Shown: positions 47,431-56,575 of the stretch, one piece after another | Numbering within the stretch: the first letter of the stretch is position 1 | Layout of the letters: every line of letters starts with the position of its first letter | Origin: Parafrankia sp. EUN1f | Lineage (GTDB): Bacteria; Actinomycetota; Actinomycetes; Frankiales; Frankiaceae | Assembly (NCBI RefSeq): GCF_000177675.1 | Contig: NZ_ADGX01000011.1 | Coordinates: 34,518 to 98,517, forward strand | Direction: 5' to 3' | DNA: 64,000 bases | Position numbers and translations under genes: made by a program | The notes under the pieces: generated by a model | What the model saw: the letters and a program-made list of their open reading frames with translations, nothing else | Told to the model about the DNA's origin: nothing | The model's database searches: none

Positions 47431-48204
47431 CTATCCGCCCAGGCGACCGATGTCGGCGAGTACCACCGCCGCCGCGACAACGCCCGCCGTCGACGTCCGC
47501 AGCACGGTCGGGCCGAGCCGCCCGGCGACGGCCCCTGCGGCGGTGAGCGCGCCGAGCTCCTCCTCGGACACACCACCTTCCGGGCCCACCACCAGCAGCA
47601 CCTCCGGCACCGCCGGCGCACCCGGTGCCGCGCCGGACATCCCGGGAGTCCCAGGAATCCCAGGCGGTGGTGCCGGGGCCGGCACAGCCCGCGGAACCTG
47701 CAGCCCGCGGGCGAGACCTGCGACCGGTGTCGACGCCGTCTCATGCAGGACGACGGCGAGCGCGGCCTGCCGAGCGCGCCGCGCGAGCGCGGCGGTGGTG
47801 ACCAGTCCCCCGACCTCGGGCCAGACCAGGCGGCGCGACTGCTTGGCGGCCTCCCGCGCCGTGCGGTCCCACCGGGCCCGGGACCGCTCGCCGCGTTCCC
47901 CCTCCCAGCGAACCACGCACCGCGACGCCGCCCAGGGAACGATCTCGTCGACACCGGCCTCGGTCATCATCTCGACCGCCAGCTCGCCGCGGTCGCCCTT
48001 GGCCAGCGCCTGCGCCACCACCAGCCGCGGGACCGGTGCGGGCACCTCCCGACGACGCAGGACCACGCATTCGAGCTCGTCCCGGCCGACCGAGCCGACC
48101 TCGCATTCCAGCGCGGTACCGGCGCCGTCGGTCACGTCCAGGCGCTCACCCGACCGCAGCCGGCGGACGGTGGCGGCATGCCTGCCCTCCGCGCCGGAAA
48201 GCAC
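47431..48204 (-). CDS. rsmE: 16S rRNA (uracil1498-N3)-methyltransferase
   Basis: 258 residues from GTG 48204. SGAEGRHAATVRRLRSGERLDVTDGAG is the PUA-like N-terminal region, then VVAQALAKGDRGELAVEMMTEAGVDEIVPW, and the SPOUT knot: EVLLVVGPEGGVSEEEL and GPTVLRTSTAG. Homology reaches 17 codons further up ([17 protein letters not shown]), to a CTG that overlaps the dnaJ stop as CTGA, which is the real start by homology unless the base is miscalled. Between the knot strands is a proline-rich insert. Methylates U1498 of 16S rRNA. Confidence 0.94.
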   Translation of the reverse strand: MLSGAEGRHAATVRRLRSGERLDVTDGAGTALECEVGSVGRDELECVVLRRREVPAPVPRLVVAQALAKGDRGELAVEMMTEAGVDEIVPWAASRCVVRWEGERGERSRARWDRTAREAAKQSRRLVWPEVGGLVTTAALARRARQAALAVVLHETASTPVAGLARGLQVPRAVPAPAPPPGIPGTPGMSGAAPGAPAVPEVLLVVGPEGGVSEEELGALTAAGAVAGRLGPTVLRTSTAGVVAAAVVLADIGRLGG

Positions 48205-48251
48205 GAAGACGTCCGTCGACGGCAGCGGATCCAGGTGGAAGACGGGCGCGG

Positions 48252-49397
48252 TCAGCGGTTACGCCGCCCGCTGCGGCGCCGGGAGAACAGGCCCGAGCCA
48301 CCGGAGGAACCGCCGACCGCCACGGCCGGCGACTCCTCCTCCCGCAGCTTCGCCAGCTCCCGCAGCAGGCGTTCCTGCTCGGCGTCGAGCTTCGTCGGCG
48401 TCTCGACCACGATGTGGATGTGGAGGTGGCCTCGCCCGACCGCGCGCAGGTGCGGAACACCGCGCCCGGCGAGCCGGATCACCTCACCGGGCTGGGTGCC
48501 CGGCTTCACCGTGATGGTCTCGGAGCCGTCGAGCGTCTCCAGCGTCGCCACGGTGCCCAGCGCCGCGGCTGTCATCGGCAGCCGCAGGTCGCAGTGCAGG
48601 TCGTCACCCTCGCGGGTGAACACGGCGTGCTGGCGCTCGGAGACCTCCACGTACAGGTCGCCGGGCGGACCGCCGCCGGGGCCCACCTCACCCTCACCGG
48701 ACAGGCGGATGCGCATCCCGTCCTCGACCCCGGAGGGAATCTTCACCGTCAGGGTGCGCCGCTTGCGGACCCGACCGTCGCCCGAGCATTCCCGGCACGG
48801 GTGCTCGATGACGGTTCCGGTGCCGGAGCAGCGCGGACACGGCCGGGACGTCACCATCTGGCCGAGGAACGAGCGGGTCACCTGCTGAACCTCGCCGCGG
48901 CCGTGGCATGTCGAGCAGGTGGACGGCTGCGTGCCCTGCGCCGCGCCGGCCCCGGTGCAGGTCGGGCACACCACCGCCGTGTCGACGGTGATGTCCCGGG
49001 TCGCCCCGAAGGCGGTCTCGGCGAGGTCGAGCTCCAGACGCAGGAGCGCGTCGTTGCCACGCCGGACCCGCGAGCGCGGGCCACGGCTGGCGCCGCCCCC
49101 GAAGAACGCGTCCATGATGTCGCCGAGGCCACCGAATCCCGCGCCGAAGGGCGAGCCGGCGCCGCCCCCGCCACCACCAGGCGCGAGCGGATCACCACCA
49201 AGATCGACGATCTGACGCTTCTCGGGGTCCGAGAGGACCTCGTAGGCGTTCGTCACGTTCCTGAACCGCTGCTGCGCCTCCGGATCCGGATTGACGTCCG
49301 GATGCAGCTCACGGGCCAACTTGCGGTAGGCCCGCTTGATCTCGTCACCGGTTGCGTCTCGCCGCACACCGAGCGTCGCGTAATAATCCACTGCCAT
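48252..49397 (-). CDS. dnaJ: molecular chaperone DnaJ
   Basis: 381 residues. J domain: [41 protein letters not shown] with HPD. A Gly-rich linker ([17 protein letters not shown]) leads to four CxxCxGxG-type zinc repeats ([36 protein letters not shown]) and the C-terminal substrate domain. This is the full-length type I DnaJ. It is directly 3' of hrcA with a 1-nt overlap (TGATG), so it is the second gene of a heat-shock operon, likely repressed by HrcA at the CIRCE site. Confidence 0.96.
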   Translation of the reverse strand: MAVDYYATLGVRRDATGDEIKRAYRKLARELHPDVNPDPEAQQRFRNVTNAYEVLSDPEKRQIVDLGGDPLAPGGGGGGAGSPFGAGFGGLGDIMDAFFGGGASRGPRSRVRRGNDALLRLELDLAETAFGATRDITVDTAVVCPTCTGAGAAQGTQPSTCSTCHGRGEVQQVTRSFLGQMVTSRPCPRCSGTGTVIEHPCRECSGDGRVRKRRTLTVKIPSGVEDGMRIRLSGEGEVGPGGGPPGDLYVEVSERQHAVFTREGDDLHCDLRLPMTAAALGTVATLETLDGSETITVKPGTQPGEVIRLAGRGVPHLRAVGRGHLHIHIVVETPTKLDAEQERLLRELAKLREEESPAVAVGGSSGGSGLFSRRRSGRRNR

Positions 49398-50416
49398 CAG
49401 TCGGCACCCAAGAGTTCACCCACGTATTTGGCGACGGCCCGGACAGCCGCCATCGTTCCCGGATAGTCCATCCGCATCGGGCCGACGACTCCCATTCCGC
49501 CCAGTGCAGCCGGGCCGAGACCGTACCCGGTGGCGACAACAGAGGTCGATCGCAGGGCGTCGACGTCCGTCTCGCGCCCGATGCGCACCGTAACAGTACC
49601 GGTCTCACGCGCCGAACCGATCAGCTTGAGGAGCACCACCTGCTCCTCCAACGCCTCCAGGATGAAGCGCAACGAGTCGGCGAAGTCCACGGACGCCCTG
49701 GTGAGGTTGGCCGTCCCGGCCAGCGCGACGCGCTCCTCCTGGCGCTCCAGCAGGGCCTCCAGCACCACCGTGGTCAGCGTCGTCAGGTAGGGGCGCAGGT
49801 CGGGGCGGACCGTGTCCGGCAGGTCCGCCGCGGCCTCGGTGGCGTCCGCGATCCGCCGGCCGCGCAGGGACCCGTTGAGCAGGCCCCGCAGCTCCCCCAC
49901 GACCCCGTCGTCGACCGGCGCGGGAATGTCCACCACCCGCTGCTCGACCCGGCCGGTGTCGGTGATCAGGACCAGCAACAGCCGGTTCGGGTTCAGCGTG
50001 ACGATCTCGATGTGCCGCACGCTGCTGATCGACAGCGAGGGATACTGCACCACCGCCACCTGCCGGGTGAGCTGCGCGAGCAGCCGCACGGACCGGCGGA
50101 CCACGTCGTCGAGGTCGACAGCGCCCTCCAGAAAGCTCTGGATGGCCTTGCGTTCGGCTCGTGACAACGGCTTCACACCGGACAGCCGGTCGACGAAGAG
50201 GCGATAGCCCTTGTCCGTCGGAATCCGACCGGCGCTGGTGTGTGGCTGCGTGATGTAGCCCTCTTCCTCCAGCGCGGACATGTCGTTACGCACCGTGGCG
50301 GGCGACACCCCCAGGGCATGACGCTCGGCCAACGTCTTGGATCCCACCGGCTCATTGCTGAGCACGAAGTCCTCGACGATTGCCCGCAGAACCTCCAGAC
50401 GCCGTTCTTCCAGCAC
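49397..50416 (-). CDS. hrcA: heat-inducible transcription repressor HrcA
   Basis: 339 residues from GTG 50416 (GAGGGGG 8 bases upstream). The winged helix is [52 protein letters not shown] with [23 protein letters not shown], the standard N-terminal DNA-binding part. The C-terminal dimerisation and GAF-like domain follows. The open frame runs 43 codons further up, but homology starts here. HrcA represses at the CIRCE element 71 nt upstream (50487-50513) and is relieved by GroE status on heat shock. Confidence 0.95.
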   Translation of the reverse strand: MLEERRLEVLRAIVEDFVLSNEPVGSKTLAERHALGVSPATVRNDMSALEEEGYITQPHTSAGRIPTDKGYRLFVDRLSGVKPLSRAERKAIQSFLEGAVDLDDVVRRSVRLLAQLTRQVAVVQYPSLSISSVRHIEIVTLNPNRLLLVLITDTGRVEQRVVDIPAPVDDGVVGELRGLLNGSLRGRRIADATEAAADLPDTVRPDLRPYLTTLTTVVLEALLERQEERVALAGTANLTRASVDFADSLRFILEALEEQVVLLKLIGSARETGTVTVRIGRETDVDALRSTSVVATGYGLGPAALGGMGVVGPMRMDYPGTMAAVRAVAKYVGELLGAD

Positions 50417-50751
50417 GTGACCACACCCCCTCAGCCGGTTCCCTACGCCAGGCGGGGCTGGCGGTATGCCGGCGCAGTCACCTGCCCTGGCACTCTGCCG
50501 CCACGAGTGCCAAGTGTAGCCTCCCGCCCTGGTCGGAGCAGCCATCGTGACCAGACCCGCGTTCAGCGACCGTCACAGCCCGGTCAGGTGACCGTCACGG
50601 CTCCGTCAGGTGACCGCCACCGCCCGGCCGGGTAGCCGCCGCCCAGCCGGGCTGGCACAGCAGCCCGGCCGGGTAGCCGCCCCGCCCAGCCGGGCGAGGG
50701 CCGCCGCCCAGTCGGGCGAGGGCCGCCGCCCAGTCGGGCGAGGGCCGCCGC
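50417..50751. other. intergenic region between hemW and hrcA with repeats and CIRCE
   Basis: About 335 bases. The hrcA promoter region (CIRCE at 50487-50513) lies at the left. The rest, 50560-50756, is packed with short direct repeats that run into the 3' end of hemW. No gene. Confidence 0.7.
50487..50513 (-). promoter_or_regulatory. CIRCE operator upstream of hrcA
   Basis: On the minus strand TTGGCACTC, nine bases, then GAGTGCCAG. This is the CIRCE form TTAGCACTC-N9-GAGTGCTAA with two changes in one arm and three in the other. It lies 71 nt before the hrcA GTG and should bind HrcA, giving autoregulation of hrcA-dnaJ. Confidence 0.85.
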
Positions 50752-50756
50752 TCAGT
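50563..50756. repeat. minisatellite-like repeats between hrcA and hemW
   Basis: Three different short families abut: about 21-22-bp units starting TCAGGTGACCG (50563, 50584, 50606), a roughly 40-bp unit containing GCCGGGTAGCCGCC twice (about 50627-50690), and three near-identical 22-bp copies starting CGGGCGAGGGCCGCCG (50691, 50713, 50735). The last copy spans the hemW stop codon at 50752. Confidence 0.85.
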
Positions 50757-51981
50757 CGGGCAGCAGCGCACGCACCACGGTGTCGGCCAACAGACGACCG
50801 CGGCGGGTCAGCGCCACCCGCCCGGCCGCGAGCTGCCGGTCGAGGATGAGGCCGTCCGCCGCCAGTTCGTCGGCCGCCGCCCGCCCCCGATCGCACAGCG
50901 CGACCGCCTCGAGCCCCTCGACGAGCCGCACCCCCAGCATGACCCGTTCGACCCGCTGCGCGGCGGCGTCGAGCACCTCACGGGCGGCGGCCGGGCTGCG
51001 GCCCGCGCCGACCCTCGTCGCGTACTCGGTGGGGTGGCGGACGTTCCACCACCGGACCCCACCGACATGGCTGTGCGCGCCCGGCCCCAGGCCCCACCAG
51101 TCGTCGCCCCGCCAGTAGCCCAGGTTGTGCCGGCACCAGGAGGCACGGTCGCGGGACCAGTTGCTGATCTCGTAGTTACTCAGCCCGGCGGCCGCGAACG
51201 CCTCGTCCGCCTGTAGGTAGCGATCCGCCAACAGGTCGTCATCCGGTTCCAGGAGCTCGCCGCGGCGGACCCGCCGGGACAGCTTCGTGCCCTCCTCCAC
51301 CGTCAGCGAGTAGGCGCTGACATGGTTCGGAGCGAGCTCGATGACCGCCTCCAGGCTGGCCGCCCAGTCTGCCTCCGACTCCCCCGGTGCGCCGTAGATC
51401 AGGTCGAGGCTGAGCTGCTCGAAGCCGGCCTGGCGGGCCCAGCCCACGACCTCGGCGACCCGGCCGGGAGTGTGCTGGCGGTCCAGCGCGGCCAGCACGT
51501 GCGGGCGGGCGCTCTGCATGCCGAAGGAGATCCGGGTGAATCCGCTGGCCCGCAGATGCTCGAGTGCCTCCAGGTCGACGGACTCCGGGTTGGCCTCGGT
51601 CGTCACCTCCACGTCGCCCGCCAGGCCGAAGGTGTCGTCCAGGATCCGCAGCACCTTCGCCAGATCGGAGGCGGGCAGCAGCGTCGGGGTGCCACCGCCG
51701 ACGAAGACCGTCGCCACGGGCAGCTCCCCTTCGCCCAGAACCGAACGCGCGAGGCGGGCCTCGGTGGCGATGGAGTCGACGAAGGACGCGGCCCCACCCT
51801 GGCCGCCCGCGCCGAGCTCGGCCGGGGTGTAGGTGTTGAAGTCGCAGTAGCCGCAGCGTGCCGCGCAGTACGGGACGTGAACGTAGACGCCGAACGGCCG
51901 GGAACCGACCGTGGCGAGCGCGGCGTCGGGGAGTGCGCCGTCGACGGGCGCCGGCGCCCCTTCGAGAGGCTTGGATGGCAT
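50752..51981 (-). CDS. hemW: heme chaperone HemW (radical SAM)
   Basis: 409 residues from ATG 51981 (MPSKPLEGA); the frame is open 71 codons earlier but homology begins here. The radical SAM motif is YCAARCGYCDF (C-x3-C-x2-C, with Phe where HemN has its extra Cys), the mark of HemW rather than coproporphyrinogen dehydrogenase. ATVFVGGGTPTLL, RISFGMQSARPHVLAALDRQHTP and NYEISNWSRDRASWCRHNLGYWRGDDWWGLGPGAHS complete it. HemW binds and transfers heme and is not a proven CPO. Upstream of lepA on the same strand in the usual actinobacterial order. Confidence 0.95.
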   Translation of the reverse strand: MPSKPLEGAPAPVDGALPDAALATVGSRPFGVYVHVPYCAARCGYCDFNTYTPAELGAGGQGGAASFVDSIATEARLARSVLGEGELPVATVFVGGGTPTLLPASDLAKVLRILDDTFGLAGDVEVTTEANPESVDLEALEHLRASGFTRISFGMQSARPHVLAALDRQHTPGRVAEVVGWARQAGFEQLSLDLIYGAPGESEADWAASLEAVIELAPNHVSAYSLTVEEGTKLSRRVRRGELLEPDDDLLADRYLQADEAFAAAGLSNYEISNWSRDRASWCRHNLGYWRGDDWWGLGPGAHSHVGGVRWWNVRHPTEYATRVGAGRSPAAAREVLDAAAQRVERVMLGVRLVEGLEAVALCDRGRAAADELAADGLILDRQLAAGRVALTRRGRLLADTVVRALLPD

Positions 51982-52211
51982 GACCCCAGTGTGCTCCCAA
52001 CGCGCGCACAGACCGCAACGCTCTGTTTTGTCAACAGGCCCCGCCACAGTGATTCGATCATCACCTGGCGACATCAGGACCAGTATCGGACAAGGAGGCT
52101 CACGGGCCGCCCGAATGCGCCATCCGAGGCACCGTCGGCGCCCGCTCGGGGCCGGAATCACATGTTTGCGATCTGTTGACAGTGGCAGGGCCAAACGGTG
52201 GGCAACCGGTC

Positions 52212-52415
52212 ATGGCTCAGTCGAGTTGGCTGCGAAATGATCCGACCATGCAGGAGGAGCTCACCAGTGGAATCGTGACCATCGAGGAACTGCTACCACC
52301 ACGAACCACGGAGTACCGGTCAGGATCCGTCCTGGCGCTCGGCTTCGCGGAGGCCGAGCCGGCCACCGAGCCGATCCGCGTTCCCCGGATCGGCCCGCCC
52401 ACGGACACCGTCTGA
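52212..52415 (+). CDS. hypothetical small protein between hemW and lepA
   Basis: A 67-residue plus-strand frame from ATG 52212 (MAQSSWLRNDPTMQEELTSG) to TGA 52415, with Glu/Leu-rich sequence (EELTSGIVTIEELLPP) and a Pro-rich end. AGGAGGAG at 52252-52259 lies inside the frame, so a later GTG (52275) might be used. Not recognised as a family. It lies in the region that would otherwise be a long gap between divergent hemW and convergent lepA; third-base GC is high. Could be spurious. Confidence 0.35.
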   Translation: MAQSSWLRNDPTMQEELTSGIVTIEELLPPRTTEYRSGSVLALGFAEAEPATEPIRVPRIGPPTDTV

Positions 52416-52476
52416 CCCGCCGGCACCGTCTGATCCATTCGGCACGGTCTGATCCATCGGCACGGTCTGGCCCGCC
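52403..52476. repeat. 18-19-bp imperfect tandem repeat, four copies
   Basis: Copies start at 52403, 52422, 52441 and 52459; the third reads GGCACGGTCTGATCCATC. The first copy overlaps the last codons of the small ORF ending at 52415; the rest is intergenic. Confidence 0.8.
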
Positions 52477-52507
52477 GCCACGCCCGGAGGCATCGCGACC
52501 GGAGCCG

Positions 52508-52538
52508 CCGATGCCCGGCACCTGACGCCGGGCATCGG
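52508..52538. terminator. hairpin between the small ORF and lepA
   Basis: CCGATGCCCGGC (52508-52519) pairs perfectly with 52527-52538, a 12-bp stem with a 7-nt loop. It lies 92 bases past the lepA stop (52631, minus strand) and is symmetrical, so it may serve both convergent units. No T-tract. Confidence 0.65.
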
Positions 52539-52630
52539 AGCCCCGGCGCGGACTCCCCACCATGCCTGCCGTGCCAGCCACGCCCGGCCGGTCGAGCAGG
52601 ACCGGGACCGGGCCGGGCACACGCGCCCCG

Positions 52631-54490
52631 TCAGCGCGCCGGCTTCGACCCCGACGAGCTCGGGCTCTCCGTCGTCGACAGGGCGGCGATGAAGGCCTCC
52701 TGCGGGACCTCCACCCGACCGATGGTCTTCATCCGCTTCTTGCCCTCCTTCTGCTTCTCCAGCAGCTTGCGCTTGCGGCTGATGTCACCGCCATAGCACT
52801 TGGCGAGCACGTCCTTGCGGATGGCGCGAATGTTCTCCCGGGCGATGATCCGGCTGCCGATCGCGGCCTGGATCGGCACTTCGAACTGCTGGCGCGGAAT
52901 CAGCTCACGGAGTTTCGAGGTCATCGCGACCCCGTACGCGTAGGCCTTCTCCCGATGCACGATCGCCGAGAACGCGTCGACAGCCTCCCCCTGGAGCAGA
53001 ATGTCCACCTTGACCAGATCGGACGTCTGCTCGCCCGCGGGCTCGTAGTCGAGGCTCGCGTAGCCGCGGGTGCGTGACTTCAGCGCGTCGAAGAAGTCGA
53101 AGATGATCTCACCGAGGGGCAGCGTGTACTTCAGCTCCACCCGGTCCGTGGAGATGTAGTCCATGCCCTTGAGCACACCGCGGCGGCCCTGGCACAGCTC
53201 CATCACCGCGCCCACGAAGTCGGTCGGCAGCAGCAGCATCGCCTCGACCACCGGCTCGTACACTTCCGCGATCTTGCCCCCGGGCCAGTCGCTGGGGTTG
53301 GTCACGGTGACCTCGGAGGCGTCCTCCATGACCACCCGGTAGACCACGTTCGGCGCCGTCGAGATGAGCGTGAGGTCGAACTCGCGCTCGAGCCGCTCAC
53401 GGACGATCTCCAGGTGCAACAGGCCGAGGAACCCACAGCGGAAGCCGAACCCGAGCGCCGCCGAGGTCTCCGGCTCGAAGGTCAGCGCCGCGTCGTTGAG
53501 CTGCAGCTTGTCCAGCGCCTCGCGCAGGGCCGGGTACTCACTGCCATCCAGCGGATACAGGCCCGAGTAGACCATCGGACGCGGATCGCGGTACCCGCCG
53601 AGCATCTCCGTCGCCGGCCTGCGCGCCGAGGTCATGGTGTCGCCGACACGGGCCTGGCGGACGTCCTTCACCCCGGGGATGACGTAGCCGACCTCGCCCG
53701 CCGACAGCGAGCCGGTGGGCCGCGGCTCCGGGGAGATGACACCGACCTCGAGCGTCTCGTGGCTGGCGCCGGTGGACATCATCAGACAACGGTCACGGGT
53801 CGACAGCGTCCCGTCCACGACCCGGACATAGGTGATCACACCGCGGTAGATGTCGTAAACACTGTCGAAGATCATCGCACGGGTCGGCCCGGTCGGATCG
53901 CCGCTCGGCGCCGGAATGCGGCGGACGATCTCGTTGAGCAGCTCCGGGACGCCCTGACCGGTCTTGCCGGAGACCTTCAGCACGTCACCCGGATCGCACC
54001 CGATGATCGTCGCGATCTCCTCGGCGTACTTCTCGGGCTGCGCGGCCGGAAGATCGATCTTGTTCAGCACCGGGATGATCGTGAGATCGTTCTCGATCGC
54101 CAGGTAGAGGTTCGCCAGCGTCTGGGCCTCGATGCCCTGCGCAGCGTCGACCAGGAGGACCGCGCCCTCACAGGCCGCCAGCGAGCGGCTCACCTCATAG
54201 GTGAAGTCGACGTGCCCGGGAGTGTCGATGAGGTGCAGGACGTAGTCCGCACCGTCATCCGCCCGCCACGGCAGCCGGACGTTCTGCGCCTTGATCGTGA
54301 TACCACGCTCGCGCTCGATGTCCATCCGGTCGAGGTACTGAGCGCGCATGTTGCGGGCCTCGACCACGCCGGTCACGCCCAGCATCCGGTCGGCGAGTGT
54401 GGACTTGCCGTGGTCGATGTGGGCGATGATGCAGAAGTTGCGGATCGACGCCGGGTCGACGCCGGCTGCCTCGTGCGGTGCTTCGGACAC
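52631..54490 (-). CDS. lepA: elongation factor 4
   Basis: 619 residues, normal length. G1 [16 protein letters not shown]2 [15 protein letters not shown]3 [32 protein letters not shown]4 NKID, then domains II-IV and the LepA-specific C-terminal domain ([64 protein letters not shown]). It is a GTPase that acts on the ribosome, by back-translocation or assembly. Divergent from rpsT (start 54821), sharing the intergenic region. Its N-terminus starts at ATG 54490. Confidence 0.97.
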   Translation of the reverse strand: MSEAPHEAAGVDPASIRNFCIIAHIDHGKSTLADRMLGVTGVVEARNMRAQYLDRMDIERERGITIKAQNVRLPWRADDGADYVLHLIDTPGHVDFTYEVSRSLAACEGAVLLVDAAQGIEAQTLANLYLAIENDLTIIPVLNKIDLPAAQPEKYAEEIATIIGCDPGDVLKVSGKTGQGVPELLNEIVRRIPAPSGDPTGPTRAMIFDSVYDIYRGVITYVRVVDGTLSTRDRCLMMSTGASHETLEVGVISPEPRPTGSLSAGEVGYVIPGVKDVRQARVGDTMTSARRPATEMLGGYRDPRPMVYSGLYPLDGSEYPALREALDKLQLNDAALTFEPETSAALGFGFRCGFLGLLHLEIVRERLEREFDLTLISTAPNVVYRVVMEDASEVTVTNPSDWPGGKIAEVYEPVVEAMLLLPTDFVGAVMELCQGRRGVLKGMDYISTDRVELKYTLPLGEIIFDFFDALKSRTRGYASLDYEPAGEQTSDLVKVDILLQGEAVDAFSAIVHREKAYAYGVAMTSKLRELIPRQQFEVPIQAAIGSRIIARENIRAIRKDVLAKCYGGDISRKRKLLEKQKEGKKRMKTIGRVEVPQEAFIAALSTTESPSSSGSKPAR

Positions 54491-54820
54491 GCGGGCTGGT
54501 CTCGTTTCGCTGCTCGTCGGTCTGTCTCGCGTGCTTCATCGTGCCAGGCCTCCATCGTGCCAGGCACAGGCCGCCGCGCCGGGCACAGGCGCCTGCCCTC
54601 GTGGCCGCGCCCTGCGCCCGGCACCGCTGGCTGGTTTGATAATGTCGGTAGCGCTTCGCTGTGGGCCCTGGTTGGGGCAGCCTGCGGGTTCTGGAGTTGA
54701 CCAGGTCCTGAGGTAGCCCGAGTCCCTGGGACTCAAGTGAGATCTCGGGGTGGCTGAGATCTTCTGCACGGCGGGCCTCCACAGGTACCATCCCGACTCG
54801 AAACCCAGAGGTTCTCCCGC
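54491..54820. other. divergent intergenic region between lepA and rpsT
   Basis: About 330 bases without a gene. Contains a perfect palindrome GAGTCCCTGGGACTC (54720-54734) and an 8-bp direct repeat TGAGATCT (54738-54745, 54755-54762) in the rpsT leader, and AGAGG just before the rpsT GTG. The promoters of lepA and rpsT must lie here. S20 leaders can be autoregulated, but the structure was not established here. Confidence 0.5.
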
Positions 54821-55087
54821 GTGGCCAACATCAAGTCGCAGATCAAGCGCAACCTCACCAACGAGAAGCGACGGCTGCGCAACAAGGCCGTGAAGTCCGA
54901 GCTGAAGACCCACGTGCGCCGCTTCCGCGACGCCGTCGAGGCCGGTGACTCGGAGCGCGCCGACGCCGCCTTCCGTCTCGCCGCCAAGAAGCTGGACAAG
55001 GCCGCCAGCAAGGGTGTCATCCACCCGAACCAGGCCGCCAACCGCAAGTCGGCGATGGCGAAGGCGAACGCGGGCATCAGCGCCTGA
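54821..55087 (+). CDS. rpsT: 30S ribosomal protein S20
   Basis: 88 residues starting at GTG 54821 ([21 protein letters not shown]) with AGAGG upstream. The basic helix-bundle sequence [24 protein letters not shown] and [19 protein letters not shown] are conserved in S20, which binds 16S rRNA. Monocistronic-looking, ending before a strong hairpin (55103-55135). Divergent from lepA, as in most actinobacteria. Confidence 0.97.
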   Translation: MANIKSQIKRNLTNEKRRLRNKAVKSELKTHVRRFRDAVEAGDSERADAAFRLAAKKLDKAASKGVIHPNQAANRKSAMAKANAGISA

Positions 55088-55102
55088 CGTTCTGTCGGGT
55101 CG

Positions 55103-55135
55103 GGGCCGGGCTTCCCAGCGGGAAGATCCCGGCCC
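55103..55135 (+). terminator. rpsT terminator
   Basis: GGGCCGGG then CTTCCC (55103-55116), loop AGC, GGGAAG (55120-55125), AT bulge, CCCGGCCC (55128-55135), followed by TTGTC. A long, mostly perfect stem with a short T-containing tail, 15 bases after the rpsT stop: a good intrinsic terminator. Confidence 0.85.
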
Positions 55136-55218
55136 TTGTCATTGCCCGGCCCTTGTCGTGCTTGGGGCGACTGCGTGCGGCGACCGCCCGCGCTCGGGGA
55201 TCTCAGCTCGGGCCCGCA

Positions 55219-55425
55219 TCAGCCGTCGCGGTCCAGGGTGCGTTCGAGCACCTCGGCGTAGGCGACCAGCGCCACAACCGCCAGTGGGAGCACCAGCAGA
55301 ACCCAGGCGCTGGCCAGGTCACCCATCGCGATGACCAGCGTCACCAGCACGGTGGCGGTGACGACCAGCACGCGCATCCATCCCGCCGGCAGCACCCGTA
55401 GGCCGAACATGCCACCGGGTGGCAC
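55219..55425 (-). CDS. small two-helix membrane protein
   Basis: 68 residues from GTG 55425 (or ATG 55410 after PPGG). Two hydrophobic segments, MRVLVVTATVLVTLVIAMG and AWVLLVLPLAVVALVAYAEV, and a short charged tail. Not recognised. It lies on the minus strand just downstream of holA, so it might be the last gene of that unit, and is convergent with rpsT. The upstream frame is closed by a TGA, so extension is not possible without a frameshift. Confidence 0.5.
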   Translation of the reverse strand: MPPGGMFGLRVLPAGWMRVLVVTATVLVTLVIAMGDLASAWVLLVLPLAVVALVAYAEVLERTLDRDG

Positions 55426-55498
55426 CTGCTCGTGCCCGTCACCGGCAGCCCCGGGCCCCCGGGCCCGTTGGAGTCACGGTGCTCCCCTGCTGACGCGT

Positions 55499-56560
55499 TC
55501 ATCGTGCTCGTCCTCCCCGGCCGGCGAACTCCGCCCGGCCACGCTCCTCGGCACCGACCGACCGGCCCCGGGCTCGTGCGACCTCCTGGAGCAGGTGTTC
55601 CAGCGCGTAGCCCGCATCCACGGCCGCGCCCTTCACGCCAGCGTCGGCCACCGCGACCGCCCGGATCGCCCGTGCCAGCCCGGCGTCCGACCAGCCGCGG
55701 GCGGATCGCTGGGCCCGTTCTACCTTCCAGTCCGGCATCCCGAGGGCCTTGGCGATGTCCCACTTGGATCCGCCGCCGGCCGCCGCCACCCGGGCCAGAT
55801 CACGCAGGCCACCAGCGATGGCACTCGTGATCAGCACCGGGGCGGTACCGCCTTCGAGAGCCTGGCGCAGCAGGGTGAGCCCACCCGCGAGATCGCCACC
55901 GATGATCGCGTCCGCCACCGCGAAGCCACTGGTCTCGGCACGCCCACGGTGGTAGCGACCCACCGCGGCCTCGTCGATCACGCCATCGGTGTCCGCCACG
56001 AGCTGGTCGCACACGGCCGCGATCTCCCGCAGGTCGCCGCCCACGGCGTCGAGCAGTGCCTGGATCGCGCCGTCGGTCGTCCGGCCACCCAGCCGGCGGA
56101 TCTCGGCCACCGCGAAGTCATGCCGATCACGCGGCCGGGTGATCTTGGCAGCTGGGATGACCTTGGCGCCGGCCTTCTTCATCACGTCGACGAGCTTGCG
56201 GTTCTTCACCGCGCCGCTGTGCACCACGACCAGCGTCACGTCGTCGAGCGGGCGCCCGACATACGCGAGCAACGCATCCCGCAGATCCTCCGGCAGCTCG
56301 GCGGCGCCACGGACGACCAGTACCCGCCCACCACCGAACATCGAGGTGGCGCCGAGATCGATCATGTCGGCATCGGTGAGCTCGCCCGGTGCGCGGTCGA
56401 CGATCTCGACCTCGGGGTCGCGGGCCCGAGCGGCGGCGAGGACCTCCCGCACGGCACGCGCGACGAGAAGCTCCTCGTCACCGCTCACGACGACGAGCGG
56501 CGGCGGGGCAGCGGGCTGTGGCACGCGGATCAGCATGTCACGCCGGCCCGCCGCCCTCAC
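55499..56560 (-). CDS. holA: DNA polymerase III subunit delta
   Basis: 353 residues; ATG 56536 (MLIRVP) is the likelier start. PLVVVSGDEELLVARAVREVL is the Walker A-like N-terminal part, GGGRVLVVRGAAELPEDLRDALLAYV, the Lys/Arg-rich middle and KALGMPDWKVERAQRSARGWSDAGLARAIRAVAVADAGVKG match the C-terminal clamp-loader part. HolA opens the beta clamp within the clamp loader. It is directly upstream of a small membrane gene and downstream of comEC, the usual actinobacterial comEA-comEC-holA-rpsT order. Confidence 0.94.
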   Translation of the reverse strand: MRAAGRRDMLIRVPQPAAPPPLVVVSGDEELLVARAVREVLAAARARDPEVEIVDRAPGELTDADMIDLGATSMFGGGRVLVVRGAAELPEDLRDALLAYVGRPLDDVTLVVVHSGAVKNRKLVDVMKKAGAKVIPAAKITRPRDRHDFAVAEIRRLGGRTTDGAIQALLDAVGGDLREIAAVCDQLVADTDGVIDEAAVGRYHRGRAETSGFAVADAIIGGDLAGGLTLLRQALEGGTAPVLITSAIAGGLRDLARVAAAGGGSKWDIAKALGMPDWKVERAQRSARGWSDAGLARAIRAVAVADAGVKGAAVDAGYALEHLLQEVARARGRSVGAEERGRAEFAGRGGRAR

Positions 56561-56575
56561 GCCACCCCGCCGCCC

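Noticed and set aside
50563..50756. CRISPR array
   Set aside because: Units are contiguous tandem repeats without unique spacers, and no cas gene is near.
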